Assembly (NCBI RefSeq): GCF_030272615.1
Contig: NC_081413.1
Coordinates: 336,655,302-336,719,301, forward strand
Reading direction: 5' to 3'
DNA from: Cryptomeria japonica
Lineage: Eukaryota > Streptophyta > Pinopsida > Cupressales > Cupressaceae
Length of the DNA stretch: 64,000 nucleotides
The notes under the pieces were generated by a model, which was given only the letters and a program-made list of their open reading frames with translations, searched no databases and was not told the origin of the DNA. Shown one piece after another: positions 34,082-45,476 of this stretch. The position numbers and the translations under genes are program-made. Each line of letters opens with the position of its first letter. Within the stretch, counting starts at the first letter, position 1.

Positions 34082-35900
34082 ATGAATGAATTCATGAGAG
34101 AAAGGTACAATCAGTATAAGCATGAAAGCAACCAACATTCACCTTTAAGAGAATAGGATAAAGTAACTACTTCAAGCCCAGTAAACGAGGATTTGGTTGC
34201 AGCATATAAAGCCCAAAAGGGCCGATATCAAATTCCCCCTAGTTTCGAAAATCATGAAGCACGATCCAGACAAAACACACCGCCTTCATCGGGATCAGGT
34301 ATGGCAGATCCTGCAGATAGATTTATAGATTTAACTAGACAAATGATGGAGGCAGCTGCTGAAATGAGAGATTCAGGAAGGACTCAGGAATGTTTGGAGC
34401 TATGTACTAAATTAGGCATAAATGTTGGTGAGGACGACTTTAATAAAGATGTAAGCAATTACAGAAAAAAATGTGCTCAGGGAGTGAATAAAACAAAGAG
34501 TAATAATTTTAAGGCTTATGAGAACCCCTTGTTTGGTAACAAAAGGGATGATCATGTGCAATCAAGTGCACCACCAGCCCAGCCAGATTTACATAAAAAC
34601 TTTGCTGCTCATAACCAGTTTCTGCCTCCAGGTCAATTTTATAACCAACATCCACCTCCCGATCAATTTCGATATCAATACCAGAATCAATACCCTTTTC
34701 CTTATCAAAATCAAATGCCCTTATATGGTAATATGAACCAAAACTTTGGGAATCCTCATGGGGGACATGGGCTAATGAATATGGAACAAATGAGGTAGTT
34801 TGATTTCTCAGGAATGATGGTATACCCATATCCTATCCCGAATGAAATCAGGACTGCAATACCAAGATTCACTGGAAGTAATGCAATTTCAGGGGAAGCT
34901 CATTGTAAGGCCTTTGATGCAGTAATTGAAGATTTTGGTTTACCACATGAAGATGTTAAGATCAGGTTATTTATGCAGTCATTAATAGAAGATGCAAGAG
35001 ATTGGTTTAGGACGTTGCCTGATGCATCCATTAGAAATCTTGCAGAATTCAAAAGCTTATTCCTTGAGCAGTATGGAGACCATAACAGCCTTGAATTTTC
35101 TTTGCATGAGATCATTAGCATCAAAAAGGAGCAAAATGAATCAATGGTAGATTTTAACAAAAGATTTAATAGGGTTCTAAACAAAATCCCCAATAGGATG
35201 AAACTAGTACCTGAGGTAAGCATTCTATATTACATCAATGCTTATGATAGTAAAACAAACTATGAGTTGAGAACTAGAAATCCTAGAGACCTCCGGGATG
35301 TTATGAAAGATGCCATTGTTATAGAAAATAATAGGAAGGCTGCTGGTAAAGTGGGAAAAAGAGAAGATTCAAGGTTGTACAATCCTAAAGCACCCAAGGC
35401 TAATAAAGATGAGGATAAGCTTGACAATGTTTTAAATGCTCTAAAAGATCTATCTGTGAGGGTAAACAAAATAGAGAAGCAGCAATATTATCGTCCTGAG
35501 AGGCCCAGATTGCATGACATGCCCTATAACACTACCTGGAAAGATGGAAAACCAGTAGACAGGAACCACAGAGATAACCAGCGAATTCCAGATCCCTTGA
35601 AAAGAACAGTGAACTATACTCAAGATGATGACATGTGGTGTTATGCTTGCAATATGCCACATGCTCCCTCTTTGTGCACTGTAGCAAAAGGATTACAGGA
35701 GGAAGAGAATGGTTATGAAGAGCATATGGGTGACCCAACTATTAACATGATATCCTTTGTAGAAGAAGGAGGATCAGATTCCATGAACATTGATCAATGC
35801 TCTGTGTTACCCGTAACCACCAACATAGGTGAAGGTGTCAAGCTCAGAATCCCCACTGAAGAAGAAAAGAGAAGATTTATAGCTTATGCCGTTGCACAAG
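34082..35900 (+). pseudogene. Tat element gag
   Basis: The frame opens at ATG 34082 (MNEFMRERYNQYKHES), the first ATG after an in-frame TGA at 34055. TAG at 34154 and 34796 interrupt it. A Gln/Pro/Tyr-rich stretch (34580-34780) precedes the retrotransposon-gag domain (34830-35300: ARDWFRTLPD, FKSLFLEQYG, FNKRFNRVLNKIPN). A zinc-knuckle-like motif at about 35635-35680 reads CYACNMPHAPSLC, that is C-x2-C-x3-H-x4-C, one residue shorter than standard. Gag forms the particle. The frame continues unbroken into protease, so this is one gag-pol polyprotein. Confidence 0.85.
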
Positions 35901-36279
35901 CAAAAAGAACTTATGATTTGAGGAATAGAGTGGTGAATCCAAAGCAAGGCAAACTTACTAGTCTTTTTATAAAAGAAACTGATGAAACACCCAAGCAAAC
36001 AAATAAAGCAATTAAAACTAAGGAAGATGCACCAAAGAATAATACAAGGGGTCCTGATGTTCAAAAGGAAGATATAACAAAATTTCCTTTGGCACAACAC
36101 TCCACTTCATTTGATATTTCAAATGCATTAACGCAATTAAAAGTTTCTGTACCCTTAATGGAAATAATGAAGTTTCCTGAATACAGAGAAAAGACTCTTG
36201 AGATAATTTCAGGTGTCCAAAAGGAAAAGGTGAATGAACAGAAACAAGAGGTTCCAAAAAGCAACAATAATGAACAAAT

Positions 36280-37260
36280 GGCCCCAGTTATATATTTAGG
36301 GTCCACCATAACCAAAAACCCAACACAGGTAGACCCATTTTATCTCACTTTGGTGGTAAACAATAAGAAAGTAAAGAATTGTATGATTGACTCAGGAGCA
36401 GCCATAAATGTTATGCCTGTTGGAGTGATGACAGAGCTTGGATTAGAAGTGGATACTACCTTTGGGAAATGTTATGCCATGGACAACAGGTCGGTCCCAG
36501 TGGTTGGCATCATGAAGGATGTAGAATTCAAATTGGCAGCTTGTCCAGAAGCATCGTACAAAACAGATATTACAGTGGTGGATGTCCCTCCAAACTATGG
36601 GATGTTGCTATCTAGGCAATGGTCGAACATGATTGGAGGGTATGTGCAGGTAGATTTGTCATATGCTACGATTCCAATCAATGGGCAGGAGGTAAAAATT
36701 GATAGGGAACCCTGGTCCACATATATCATAGAAGACATGGAAGAGTCAGCAAATCAAATATGTTTTCTGCAAATTGATATGGACAATTTCCAAGTGCAGT
36801 TGACAAAACCTAAGGTTGACGAGTGGATCCCCATTGAATCAGGTCTAGTTGGGAAGGATGATCAAGTGTGGAAAATGTTCTTTGATGGGTCTTGTAGCAA
36901 GGAAGGGAGTGGGGCTGGAATCCTATTTATTTCACCCACAGGGGAAACATACAAATATTCTTTCAAATTGTTATTTGAGTGCACAAATAACATTGCGGAG
37001 TATGAAGCCTTACTCACTGGTCTTAATATAGCAGTTAAACATGGAATTAGATTACTCAGTGTGTTTGGTGACTCGAAGTTAATAATCTCACAAGTAAAGG
37101 AGAAGTATTCTTCAAAACACTTAAGATTGAAACAGTATAGAAATGTTGTCTGGGATACTATAGAACTTTTTGATGCTTTTCAAATAAACTGGATAGACAA
37201 GTCAAAGAACATCATGGCAGACTTTTTGGCCAGTATTGCATTAAAGGATAATGATATAAC
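36280..37260 (+). CDS. Tat element protease and upstream RNase H (part of polyprotein)
   Basis: This open part of the polyprotein contains the aspartic protease with NCMIDSGAAINVMP (active-site Asp-Ser-Gly at about 36390) and YGMLLSRQW. From 36868 an archaeal-type RNase H domain follows: MFFDGSCSKEGSGAG, NNIAEYEALLTGL, VFGDSKLIISQV and NIMADFLASI, giving the four acidic residues D-E-D-D. In the usual Tat order this second RNase H follows the reverse transcriptase and its own RNase H; here it comes before. No stop breaks this section (the frame is open from 34799 to 38005). Confidence 0.85.
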
Positions 37261-37599
37261 ACTAACTAGGATATCTGAAGTAGAGATGAAAGTAAGACCA
37301 TCTGTTCCTGACAACATACATAATTGGCAAGTATTTCAAGATGATGCGGACCTACTAAAATTCTTACAGTGTGCTGATCGCTATCAGACTCAGGCGATAA
37401 ATTTCAATGACTTCGTGGAAGAGACTGAAGGTAAGGAAACCTTATTTGGACATGAAATCATACAACTAAAGTCAAATAAATTACCAAGAGGCTTAGTAGC
37501 ATTGGAAAGGGCTTTCAATGCTCAGGATGTGATTGAGACTAAAGGATCAACTGTTAAAGAAAGTGATGTGGAACAAGTCAATTTAGGAAGTGAAGAAAC

Positions 37600-39115
37600 T
37601 CCTAGAAATGTTTTCATTGGGAAAAGGCTAACTCCTTCCATGAGGCAACAACTGATGACATTGCTAAGAAGATATAAACATGTGTTTGCATGGTCTTATG
37701 AAGATCTCAAAGCCTATAAAGAAGATCTTTTTCAGCATGAGATACCACTTAAGCCAGAAGCTAAACCATTCAGACAAAAGCAGAGACCTATTAATCCAAC
37801 ACTGTTACCAAAAATGAGGGAAGAGATCATAAAAATGAAAGACGCAGGAATTATTGAACCCTGCAGATATTCCACATGGGTCTCTAACTTGGTGCCGGTC
37901 AGAAAGAAGAATGGGGATATTAGATTGTGTGTGGACTTTAGAAACTTAAACATATCATCTCTAAAGGACAATTACCCATTGCCAAATATGGACAACATGC
38001 TGTAGAAGGTGACAGGGTGTGAGTTATTGTCTATGATGGATGGGTTTTCAGGTTATAATCAAGTGAAAGTTAAAGAAACTAAAAAATATAAAACAGCCTT
38101 TACAACTCCATGGGGCACTTATGTATATGCACGAATGCCATTTGGATTGACTAATGCTGGTGCTACCTTTTAGAGGGCAATGGATGTGGCTTTTGCAGAG
38201 CTGATTGATGTAATCATGGTAGTATACCAAGATGACTTAACTGCATAGTCAAAGAAAGCTGATGATCATTGTGAGCACCTTGAGAAGATATTCAAGAAAG
38301 CCTTAGAGTATGGGATTTCCTTGAATCCTAAAAAATGCCACTTTGGTGTTGAAGAAGGAAAGTTACTTGGACACATAGTATCCAAGGAAGGGGTAAGAAT
38401 TGACCCTGAAAGGGTGGCAGCTATCAATGAGGTTCCCATTCCCCGAACTATCAAGGCCATTCAATCATTCTTGGGACAAATAAATTTTGTAAGAAGGTTT
38501 ATTCTAAATTTTGCAGACATAATAAAACCTATAGTGAAGATGTTAAAAAAAGGAGTCCAAATAAATTGGACTGAGGAAGCAATTGATTCCTTTGTAGCGA
38601 TCAAAAGAGCAATTTCTGAAGCACTAGTACTAATCTCTCCAGATTTTAGCAAGCCTTTTATAATATTCTCATTCACCTCCTGTCACACAATAGCAGCAGT
38701 ATTGCTGCAGAAGAATCCAGAAGGGTATGAGCAGCCCATTGCATATTTTAGCAAGTCTTTGAGCCCTTCAGAAATAAAATATGAGTTGAATGAAAAGCAA
38801 GCTTATGCCTTGGTCAAATCAGTAAAATAGTTTAGACCATACTTAGTGGGGGCTGAAGTTATAGCATATGTTCCTAATGCAGCAGTGAAAGATATTTTCA
38901 GACAAACTGAGATCACGGGCAAAAGATGTAAATGGATCAACCAAATACAAGAGTTCAACATTGAGCTCAAAATTTCACAAGTTATCAAAGGACAAGGGTT
39001 GGCCAAACTCATGACAGGAATTGAAATTGAGGAGTCTTGTGTAAATCAAGTAGGGTTAGAAGAAGCCAACTTCAGCATTGAGAATACAACATGGTACACT
39101 GATATCATATACTAG
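37600..39115 (+). pseudogene. Tat element reverse transcriptase and second RNase H
   Basis: Landmarks in order: LTPSMRQQLMTLLRRYKHVF, ISTWVSNLVPVRKK-type block (STWVSNLVPVRKKNGDIRL at about 37870), VDFRNLN, MDGFSGYNQVK, YARMPFGLTNAG, VYQDDLTA (about 38222-38245; the Asp pair is intact, with Gln where Leu is usual), LGHIVSKEGVRIDPERV. The RNase H follows (YFSKSLSPSEIKYELNEKQAYALV). TAG stops fall at 38003, 38171, 38246, 38828 and 39113, all in the same frame, at positions where Gln is expected in most cases. The protein would copy the element RNA into DNA. Confidence 0.9.
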
Positions 39116-40360
39116 CTTAAGCACTTGAAATGCCCGGATGGTATGACTGATAATCAGAGAAGAACTTTAAAGTTGAATTCTGCGAGATATGTGATTGTCA
39201 ATGGGGACTTGTATTGGAAAAACAGAGATGGGATATTATTATTATGCCTAGATAACTACCAAGCAGAGAAAGTTCTCCAAGAGATGCATGATGGGGTTTG
39301 TGGTGGTCATTTTTTGGCTAAGACTACTGCACATAAGATATTGAGAGCTGGATACTTTTGGCCATGTGTTTTCAATGACTCTTACAGATATGTTAGAAAG
39401 TGTGAAGCTTGTCAGAAATTTTCAGGCAAAATGAAATATCAAGGGTCACTTCCATTAAGACCAATGCTAGCTGAGGAACCATTTCAGCAATGGGGAATAG
39501 ATTTCATAGGAGAGATATCAAAAAAATCCAGCGGAGGACACAGATGGATATTGGTCGCTACAGACTATTTTACCAAGTGGGTAGAGGCAATACCCACTAG
39601 ACAGGCTACTAGTAAAGTGGTAATAAAATTCATAATGGAGAACATTATTACTAGATTCGGTGTTCCTACAAAGATCATCTCAGACAATGGCATGTCCTTT
39701 AGGTCTGAGGAATTCAACATTTTTTGTGAAAAATATGGCATCAAAATATCTCATTCTTCTCCTTACCACCCTCAAGGAAATGGGCAAGCTGAATCAAGCA
39801 ACAAAAACATCCTAAAGATCATTAAAAAGATGTTAGGACACAACAAGAAGGCATGGGATTCAAAGTTGAGTCTTGCATTATGGGCGGATAGAATAACAGT
39901 GAAGAAATCTACGAGAAAGTCTCCATTTGAGTTGGTTTTTGGCAAAAGAGCCAGATTGCCTTTGGACAATCTCTTGCCTATACATAGATTCATGACTCAA
40001 GAAGGGATAGATGTTGAAGACCCCTCACAAGAGAGGATGATGCAGTTAGTAGAGCTTGATGAAGTCAGAGCAGATGCTCAGAAGCAGAATATCAAAATTC
40101 AAAATTAGATGAAGAGGTTGTATGACAGGAGGACAACAGATAGGAAATTTTGTGTGGGTGATTGGGTTTTAATGTGGAATGCTAGGAGTCAAGACAAAGG
40201 CAAGCATGGCAAATTTGAGGCTTTATGGATCGGACCATATGTGATTATGGATAAAAAAAGGAGAAGATTCCTACCTGCTCCAAAATACAACAGGGGAAGT
40301 CCAAGAATTGCCAGTACAAGGACAATTCTTAAAAAACTTCTTTTCTTGATATATTCTGTT
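39116..40360 (+). pseudogene. Tat element integrase
   Basis: The zinc-binding HHCC region (MHDGVCGGHF, VRKCEACQKF) and the catalytic core are present: GIDFIGE (Asp), SDNGMSF (Asp), GQAESSN (Glu), so D-D-E is intact. The C-terminal region has DRKFCVGDWVLMWNARSQ and FEALWIGPYVI. TAG at 40106 interrupts it. A frameshift in an A run at about 40250-40258 moves the true C-terminus (EDSYLLQN, FLKNFFS, stop near 40350) to another frame. No chromodomain follows, which fits the Tat group. Confidence 0.88.
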
Positions 40361-40554
40361 ACATGTACAGTAGATTAGGATCCACTTCCATTGTAAATAC
40401 CATGACTTGTCAAAATGTATCCTCGCTAACCAAAGATTCTGAATTCTTGAAGACATACACAATATGCCTCCATCCTCAATCAAAGCCACTGTTGAACACT
40501 ATATTTGAAATAAAATAAAAAATCTTCCCATAGGCGTGAAAAACTAAAAGATCA

Positions 40555-41135
40555 TCGGCCAAAATATCATTTTGAGCATCTCGAAAGGAGTTTCACCGAA
40601 AGAATACTTTCATCGAAATGGAACATGACGTGTAAAACACTAAGTAAGACGTCTTCGGCAAAATATCTCTTTCGATAAATAAAAGAAGCCGCTCATCGAT
40701 ACTCCAGTTTCATTGAAAAGTGAAAAGTAAAAAGCAAAAGGTGAAGTAGAGGAAATACAACTGCCGAAGAAACTTAAAAAACATTCATCGAAAAGAAAAT
40801 CTCATCAATGACATTATATCGAACAAAAACAGAGGGGTTTTATCGATAAAAAGGACATCGAAGAAAAAAGGCTTTCGGAGGGCTTGCATGAACTTTCACC
40901 GAAGAACAGAACTCATCGAAATATGATTTTGATGAAACCCATGAATGACTCATCGAAAGAAAGTTCATCGAAGAAAAGATGATTTCGAGGAGACTAGAAA
41001 ATGGTTTTTCAACATAGGCCATTCGCCGATAAGGTGATATCGATGAAAGTGAGCTTTCGATGAAAGATCAAAGTATTCAACCGAAGACAAGGGTTTCATC
41101 AAAAACTCGATGCACGATCATTTTAGTTGAACAAT
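40555..41135 (+). promoter_or_regulatory. TCATCGAAA motif array, 3' LTR copy
   Basis: This is the same array as in the 5' LTR. Several motif copies differ by one base, for example TCATTGAAA for TCATCGAAA, mostly C-to-T or G-to-A changes at CG. The TATA box follows at 41212-41217. Confidence 0.55.
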
Positions 41136-41402
41136 ACTTCCCGCGAAGGAGTTAAAAGCCCAAGTGGAGAATGTCACATCTGCAATTAAGTTTAAACATT
41201 TGAATAGCCGTTATAAACGCAGAGATATTAACTGTGCACAAGTTGCCCATGCAATTACAGCTGAATTGATTGAATTTTCATAAGAACCAGATTGATGCCA
41301 AAAGATAGAAAATTACAGGGAGTTTGCTGAAGTTCGTAAGCGACAATCAGAAGAGCTCGATAGTTCTCCAAGTAAGTGTGATTTCTCATACTAATTGAAA
41401 TT

Positions 41403-43391
41403 ATGGAACCTTCTTCTTCTTCTAAAAAGAGTAGGAAAGGGAAAGAATTAAACCCTGAAGAGAAGCCCAAACGACAGAAAAAGGAGGGTAGAGCTTTGAC
41501 TTAGGATTTGCTAGACCAGTGCCCGACATCCAGTGTGAGGTCCAAAAAGATCAAGAGTGAAGAAGAAGGGTTGGAAGATAGATTTGAACATCTAGGAGAC
41601 ATATGGACTAAAATCAGAGGACATGAGCTATTCCTATTTAGTTACAAGAGAAGGGATGCTCCTGAGCCCATAAGTAACCTGTGGAAGAAAAACTTAGGGA
41701 AATTGGTAGTCCCGAATGTATTTGTGGATGTTGAATTAATGAAAGCTCTGGTAGATTGCTATGATCCAAAAACCAAAACCATATGCGACTACCGAGGGAA
41801 TCCCATGGTGGTGATTAACAAACAGACTATTGATATGGTATTTGATCTAGACTGGGAAGTAGAAGAGAAAATTGATATGCAGAAACTGTCGCAAGAATTC
41901 TTTAACTTGGAGGACATCTACAGGACATGGAGATTACCCATTCACCGGCCAAAAGTAGGAGGGTCCTTTGTTCCATTCAGTAAAGATGACAAGGTGCCAT
42001 TTGATGTCAACCAATTCCATCCGTATTTTAAGTATACATACTATGCTGCAGCCCAAGTATTAGGCTTAGAGGCTCATCCTCTCATGGATATTGAGGTTAT
42101 GGTTCTGTGTGTTGATCAGAAATCGAAAGACCCTAGGTCATTTGACTATGCCACTTATGTTGTAGAAGCCCTAAATCATGGGTTGGAAAAGTTGAAAGGA
42201 GACTTTGTAAATGTTCATTTCTCGTTGTATTCCTTATTAATGCACATCATTCTTTATTGTGGACAAGAAATCAATTTCTGGTCAGACGATTTCAGCATCA
42301 GAGCTTATGATAAGAATGGTTTGAAGAAACCAGTTCAGTTGTGGGTTTCTGCATGGGATCAAAGATTCATAAATAACCAATATTGGCACATTCAGGAATA
42401 TTTTCTGAAACCTCTTAGTGCGGCCTTTGGACAACATAGAGATTATACTCTATCTCCTAAAATTAAGAGATTCCTCAGGCCAAAAGACTTCTCTCCAGAG
42501 TCTCAGATTGATCACAACTGGGGTGACTGGTATTGCCACCTTAATCATACAGAAATCAGGGTATTTGGGTATGAAGGAAAGCCATACATGCTTCCAATTA
42601 CAGTACCAAACAGGGTGGCTAGCCTAGAGATTGTGAGACAATTATCTACTGTCAGTGCCAAACATCTTACGGATTTTGGTAAACAATCCATTGTGCCAGG
42701 GTTATTGGTGTTTTCTGATTTTATTGTTAAAAGTTCCAAAAGCTATCATTTACTTCAAAATAAATTACATGATTATGGCATGACTCTGGGTGATCCTAGA
42801 GAGAACTTTGATCCTGAGGGATATATAAGAGTTGCAAGGGCGTCACAGAAACTAAAAGTCAGAATACATGTGGCTAAAATGCCAGACGATTTAATTAAGA
42901 ACCTTGAAAGGGAAGAGGCCAGGGTTTTGAGAGAAAGAAGTGAAATGAGTTGGGAAGCCTTCAAATGGAAAAGAGCAAGGGGGATGGTGGATGGAGACCT
43001 ACTTGGAAACCTCCAAGATCCTTTGGAGATAGCCAAAAAACTACTTCAACATGAGGTAGAGATTATGCACAGAGTCCCCCCACAGTTCCTTCATTTTATC
43101 AACACTGAAAAGGATAGTCAACCATTGGCTCACATGTCACCAAAATCAGCTGCTAGTAGCATCCCTGCTAACTCCCCAAGAGAAGATTATCCCCCTGGTT
43201 TTGAAGCAGAGGTAGATGTGGATACTGGTGAATTTAATATTAGAGATGTAGTTGATATAAGAATGATAGAACATGAAGAATTCATTGCTGATGATGGATT
43301 CGCTTCTTCAAGAGAATTCCTTTCATTCTTGTACCAATACAAAGGGGCTCATGTGAAATGAAGCATGGCTGGGAGACCAGAAGAAGAATAG
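41403..43391 (+). pseudogene. LTR-encoded ORFa, 3' LTR copy (full length, two stops)
   Basis: ATG at 41403, TAG end at 43389-43391, about 662 codons. It is broken by TAG at 41502 (Gln in the other copy) and TGA at 43359 (Arg in the other copy). Visible parts: a basic Ser/Lys-rich N-terminus; FEHLGDIW and YKRRDAPEPI; the block absent from the other LTR (VVINKQTIDMVFDLDWEVEE, YRTWRLPIHRPKVGG, YYAAAQVLGLEAHP); then VQLWVSAWDQRF, DHNWGDWYCHLNHTEIRVFG, KHLTDFGKQSIVPG and FLHFINTEKD. No signal peptide, membrane segment or catalytic motif is recognised. Comparing the two LTRs implies the frame was intact at insertion except for the shared terminal TAG. Function unknown. Confidence 0.8.
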
Positions 43392-44546
43392 ATGAAAAGG
43401 CTACAGGATGAGATAGATACCCTCATGAAAGATATGACCCCTGAGAAAGGGAGGAAAATATTAAAGGAGGCTGGTGTTATCATATTTTCTGGTTGGGACA
43501 TAAATTCAGCACTTATGTTTGATGGATTCTTGAAGAAGCGGGACCTAAATCAACAGGTGTTGCCTCAAGAGATAGATAAATTGTTCCTAGGCTCTGGATA
43601 TGATCCTAATCAAAAGGCTCTCCTACAATGGGCATTATATCCGAAAGGAAAAAGAACAATTATTGTGGATATCAAAGAAACCTTTGGGCACCTCCTAATT
43701 CAGCAGGTTGGAAAGACTGACCCTAGGATCACTGCAAAATTGAACCTGGATGTAGCCAAATTAAATTTGGATCAGACAGAGTTTTTGGTCAGGGAAAATA
43801 TTACCTATAAGGGCTTGTATGAAAAATCTAAAGAGGAGAATCAGAAGTTACAAGCGAAGATATTACAACTTGAGACAGGAACTCCTTTAAGTGAATATGC
43901 CTCATATCCCACAGGACAGAGCTTGGATGATGTTTATGATGTTCTGTATTGGAAGTATCAAGTGGATAAGGCTACCAAACAGGTAAATAATATCCAGCAA
44001 AAGATGGATAGATTGGTTACTGATATCATTGAGCACCAACTCAACACCATGCTTATACATGTCAAACATTATTGGAGGGTGTACTCTGGAACCATAAAGG
44101 CATTAAGAGAGCATGAAAGGTTAAAAGCACGATTGCATGAGGTGATAAACAGTGTTGATGTGATGACACCAGAGGAGAAGGCTGAAGGGACTTCGTATAC
44201 AGAAGATCATGTTAAATTCGAAGATATGCTAAAAGGAGATCTTAAAGAATTGGATGATGGGAGCCCTATTGGAATGCCCTCGATTTATAAAGGAGGAGGA
44301 GTAATGTCTATGGAAGATTTGCGGAATGAACTTGTAAGCATCAAGGATCGGGCTCTGTCAAGGTTGGATCGAAGCAAAGACATGGCCCCTACCGTCAACC
44401 AAATGATATTCGAATACCTTTCACAAGGAGAAGAATTGAAGAAACAGAGTATTAAGATCAAGACTTTTAAAGAGGATGATTATATTCATCATTTAGGAAT
44501 TCTTAATCTCTTTTTACTTAAGTTTGTTAGCAATGTTCAAAATTAA
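43392..44546 (+). CDS. LTR-encoded ORFb, 3' LTR copy, intact 384 codons
   Basis: It starts ATG at 43392 immediately after the ORFa TAG and runs open to 44546. Residues about 130-165 and 195-250 have heptad patterns (ITYKGLYEKSKEENQKLQAK; HYWRVYSGTIKALREHERLK) suggesting coiled coils. A charged C-terminal half includes LKGDLKELDDGSPIGMPS. No known domain is recognised. The adjacency TAG-ATG in one frame could mean readthrough, reinitiation, or an old single gene split by one stop. It is the only LTR-ORF copy here with no break. Confidence 0.72.
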   Translation: MKRLQDEIDTLMKDMTPEKGRKILKEAGVIIFSGWDINSALMFDGFLKKRDLNQQVLPQEIDKLFLGSGYDPNQKALLQWALYPKGKRTIIVDIKETFGHLLIQQVGKTDPRITAKLNLDVAKLNLDQTEFLVRENITYKGLYEKSKEENQKLQAKILQLETGTPLSEYASYPTGQSLDDVYDVLYWKYQVDKATKQVNNIQQKMDRLVTDIIEHQLNTMLIHVKHYWRVYSGTIKALREHERLKARLHEVINSVDVMTPEEKAEGTSYTEDHVKFEDMLKGDLKELDDGSPIGMPSIYKGGGVMSMEDLRNELVSIKDRALSRLDRSKDMAPTVNQMIFEYLSQGEELKKQSIKIKTFKEDDYIHHLGILNLFLLKFVSNVQN

Positions 44547-44560
44547 CAATTAGTGTTTCG

Positions 44561-44611
44561 AAAAGACATGTCTTTTCATAAATAAATTTTGCTCTCATAT
44601 ATATATGAGAG
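44561..44611 (+). terminator. AATAAA and paired palindromes, 3' LTR copy
   Basis: AAAAGACATGTCTTTT at 44561-44576 and CTCTCATATATATATGAGAG at 44592-44611, with AATAAA between. Both palindromes are unchanged from the 5' LTR although nearby bases differ. Confidence 0.45.
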
Positions 44612-45476
44612 AGGTTTTTGTAATATTTTTGGGAGGCGATATGATAGAAACAAGACAGCAATGTATGACAGCCTGTAAGTTTTTTGTTATACAAATTTTG
44701 ATGGAATACATACTATGATCAGTCATTTTTCTTTGCGCATGTGTTATGGATTATTTCATTTTATTATTGGCAGTCGCTTGTGATATTATGTAAAGGAGAT
44801 AAGGTTATTCATATTCTTTGAGTGAAATTTATGTTGTATGTTATAAGGTTGAAGTAAAAGTTCTGCTTGCGAATTGTAATTGTTCTTTGCAATCCTTACT
44901 TGAATGGTCCCTTAAAGGTAGGGTTAAATTCATTCGAGCAACTTATGATATAGGCATTCAATTGATCTCATAAGAAATAGTAACTGACAAATCCACAAAG
45001 GGGTGGGTTTAAAAGCTGTCTCACAAGTTCGCACAGTAAGTCCTAAAGAAAATATAAAGACTCTGTAGCCCAAACAGAAAAGAAGGCACTGGCTATTTAT
45101 AAATTACACTTATCACCATATTCATCATATGTTATTTTAAAGCAATAGGAGTAATTGAGCAGGAAACATAGATCGAATAGCTTCTACAACAACAATCTTG
45201 AACTCATCTTCTATATCTCCATCCTAGGAGCTTATGCCATTCTGAGATAGGAGGAAACCAGATCAAGATACTTAATCTGCTATAAAAGGCACTGGTCATT
45301 AAAAACAACCGGTGAATAGGTATACCTGCCTAGGTCCTGCAGAGCCTAAAGTGAGAGAGTCAGTAACCAAATAGGTTCACTCTAAAGGTTGGCCAAGTCA
45401 ATTGGAGGGTTCGATCATAGGAGTTGGCATTTCCTTAGAACCTATCCAATCTGTTGATTTGAGACCCAACAAACCA

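Larger units (their letters stand above)
40490..45471 (+). mobile_element. 3' LTR of the Tat-lineage element, carrying ORFs
   Basis: It starts TGTTGAACACT and ends GAGACCCAACA at 45471, 4,982 bp. It contains the full segment that is deleted in the 5' LTR. No strong polypurine tract is seen before 40490 (the flank is CATCCTCAATCAAAGCCAC), which is odd for an element that moved recently. The right flank AACCA pairs with AACCG on the left. Confidence 0.92.

Noticed and set aside
33904-34089. Short frame in the Tat leader
   Set aside because: Not in the gag frame and without a domain; gag opens at 34082 in another frame.
34154-40108. Programmed TAG readthrough or a reassigned TAG code in the Tat polyprotein
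   Set aside because: Eight scattered TAGs within conserved domains, with CAG ancestry likely, fit mutation better; other elements also contain TAA stops.
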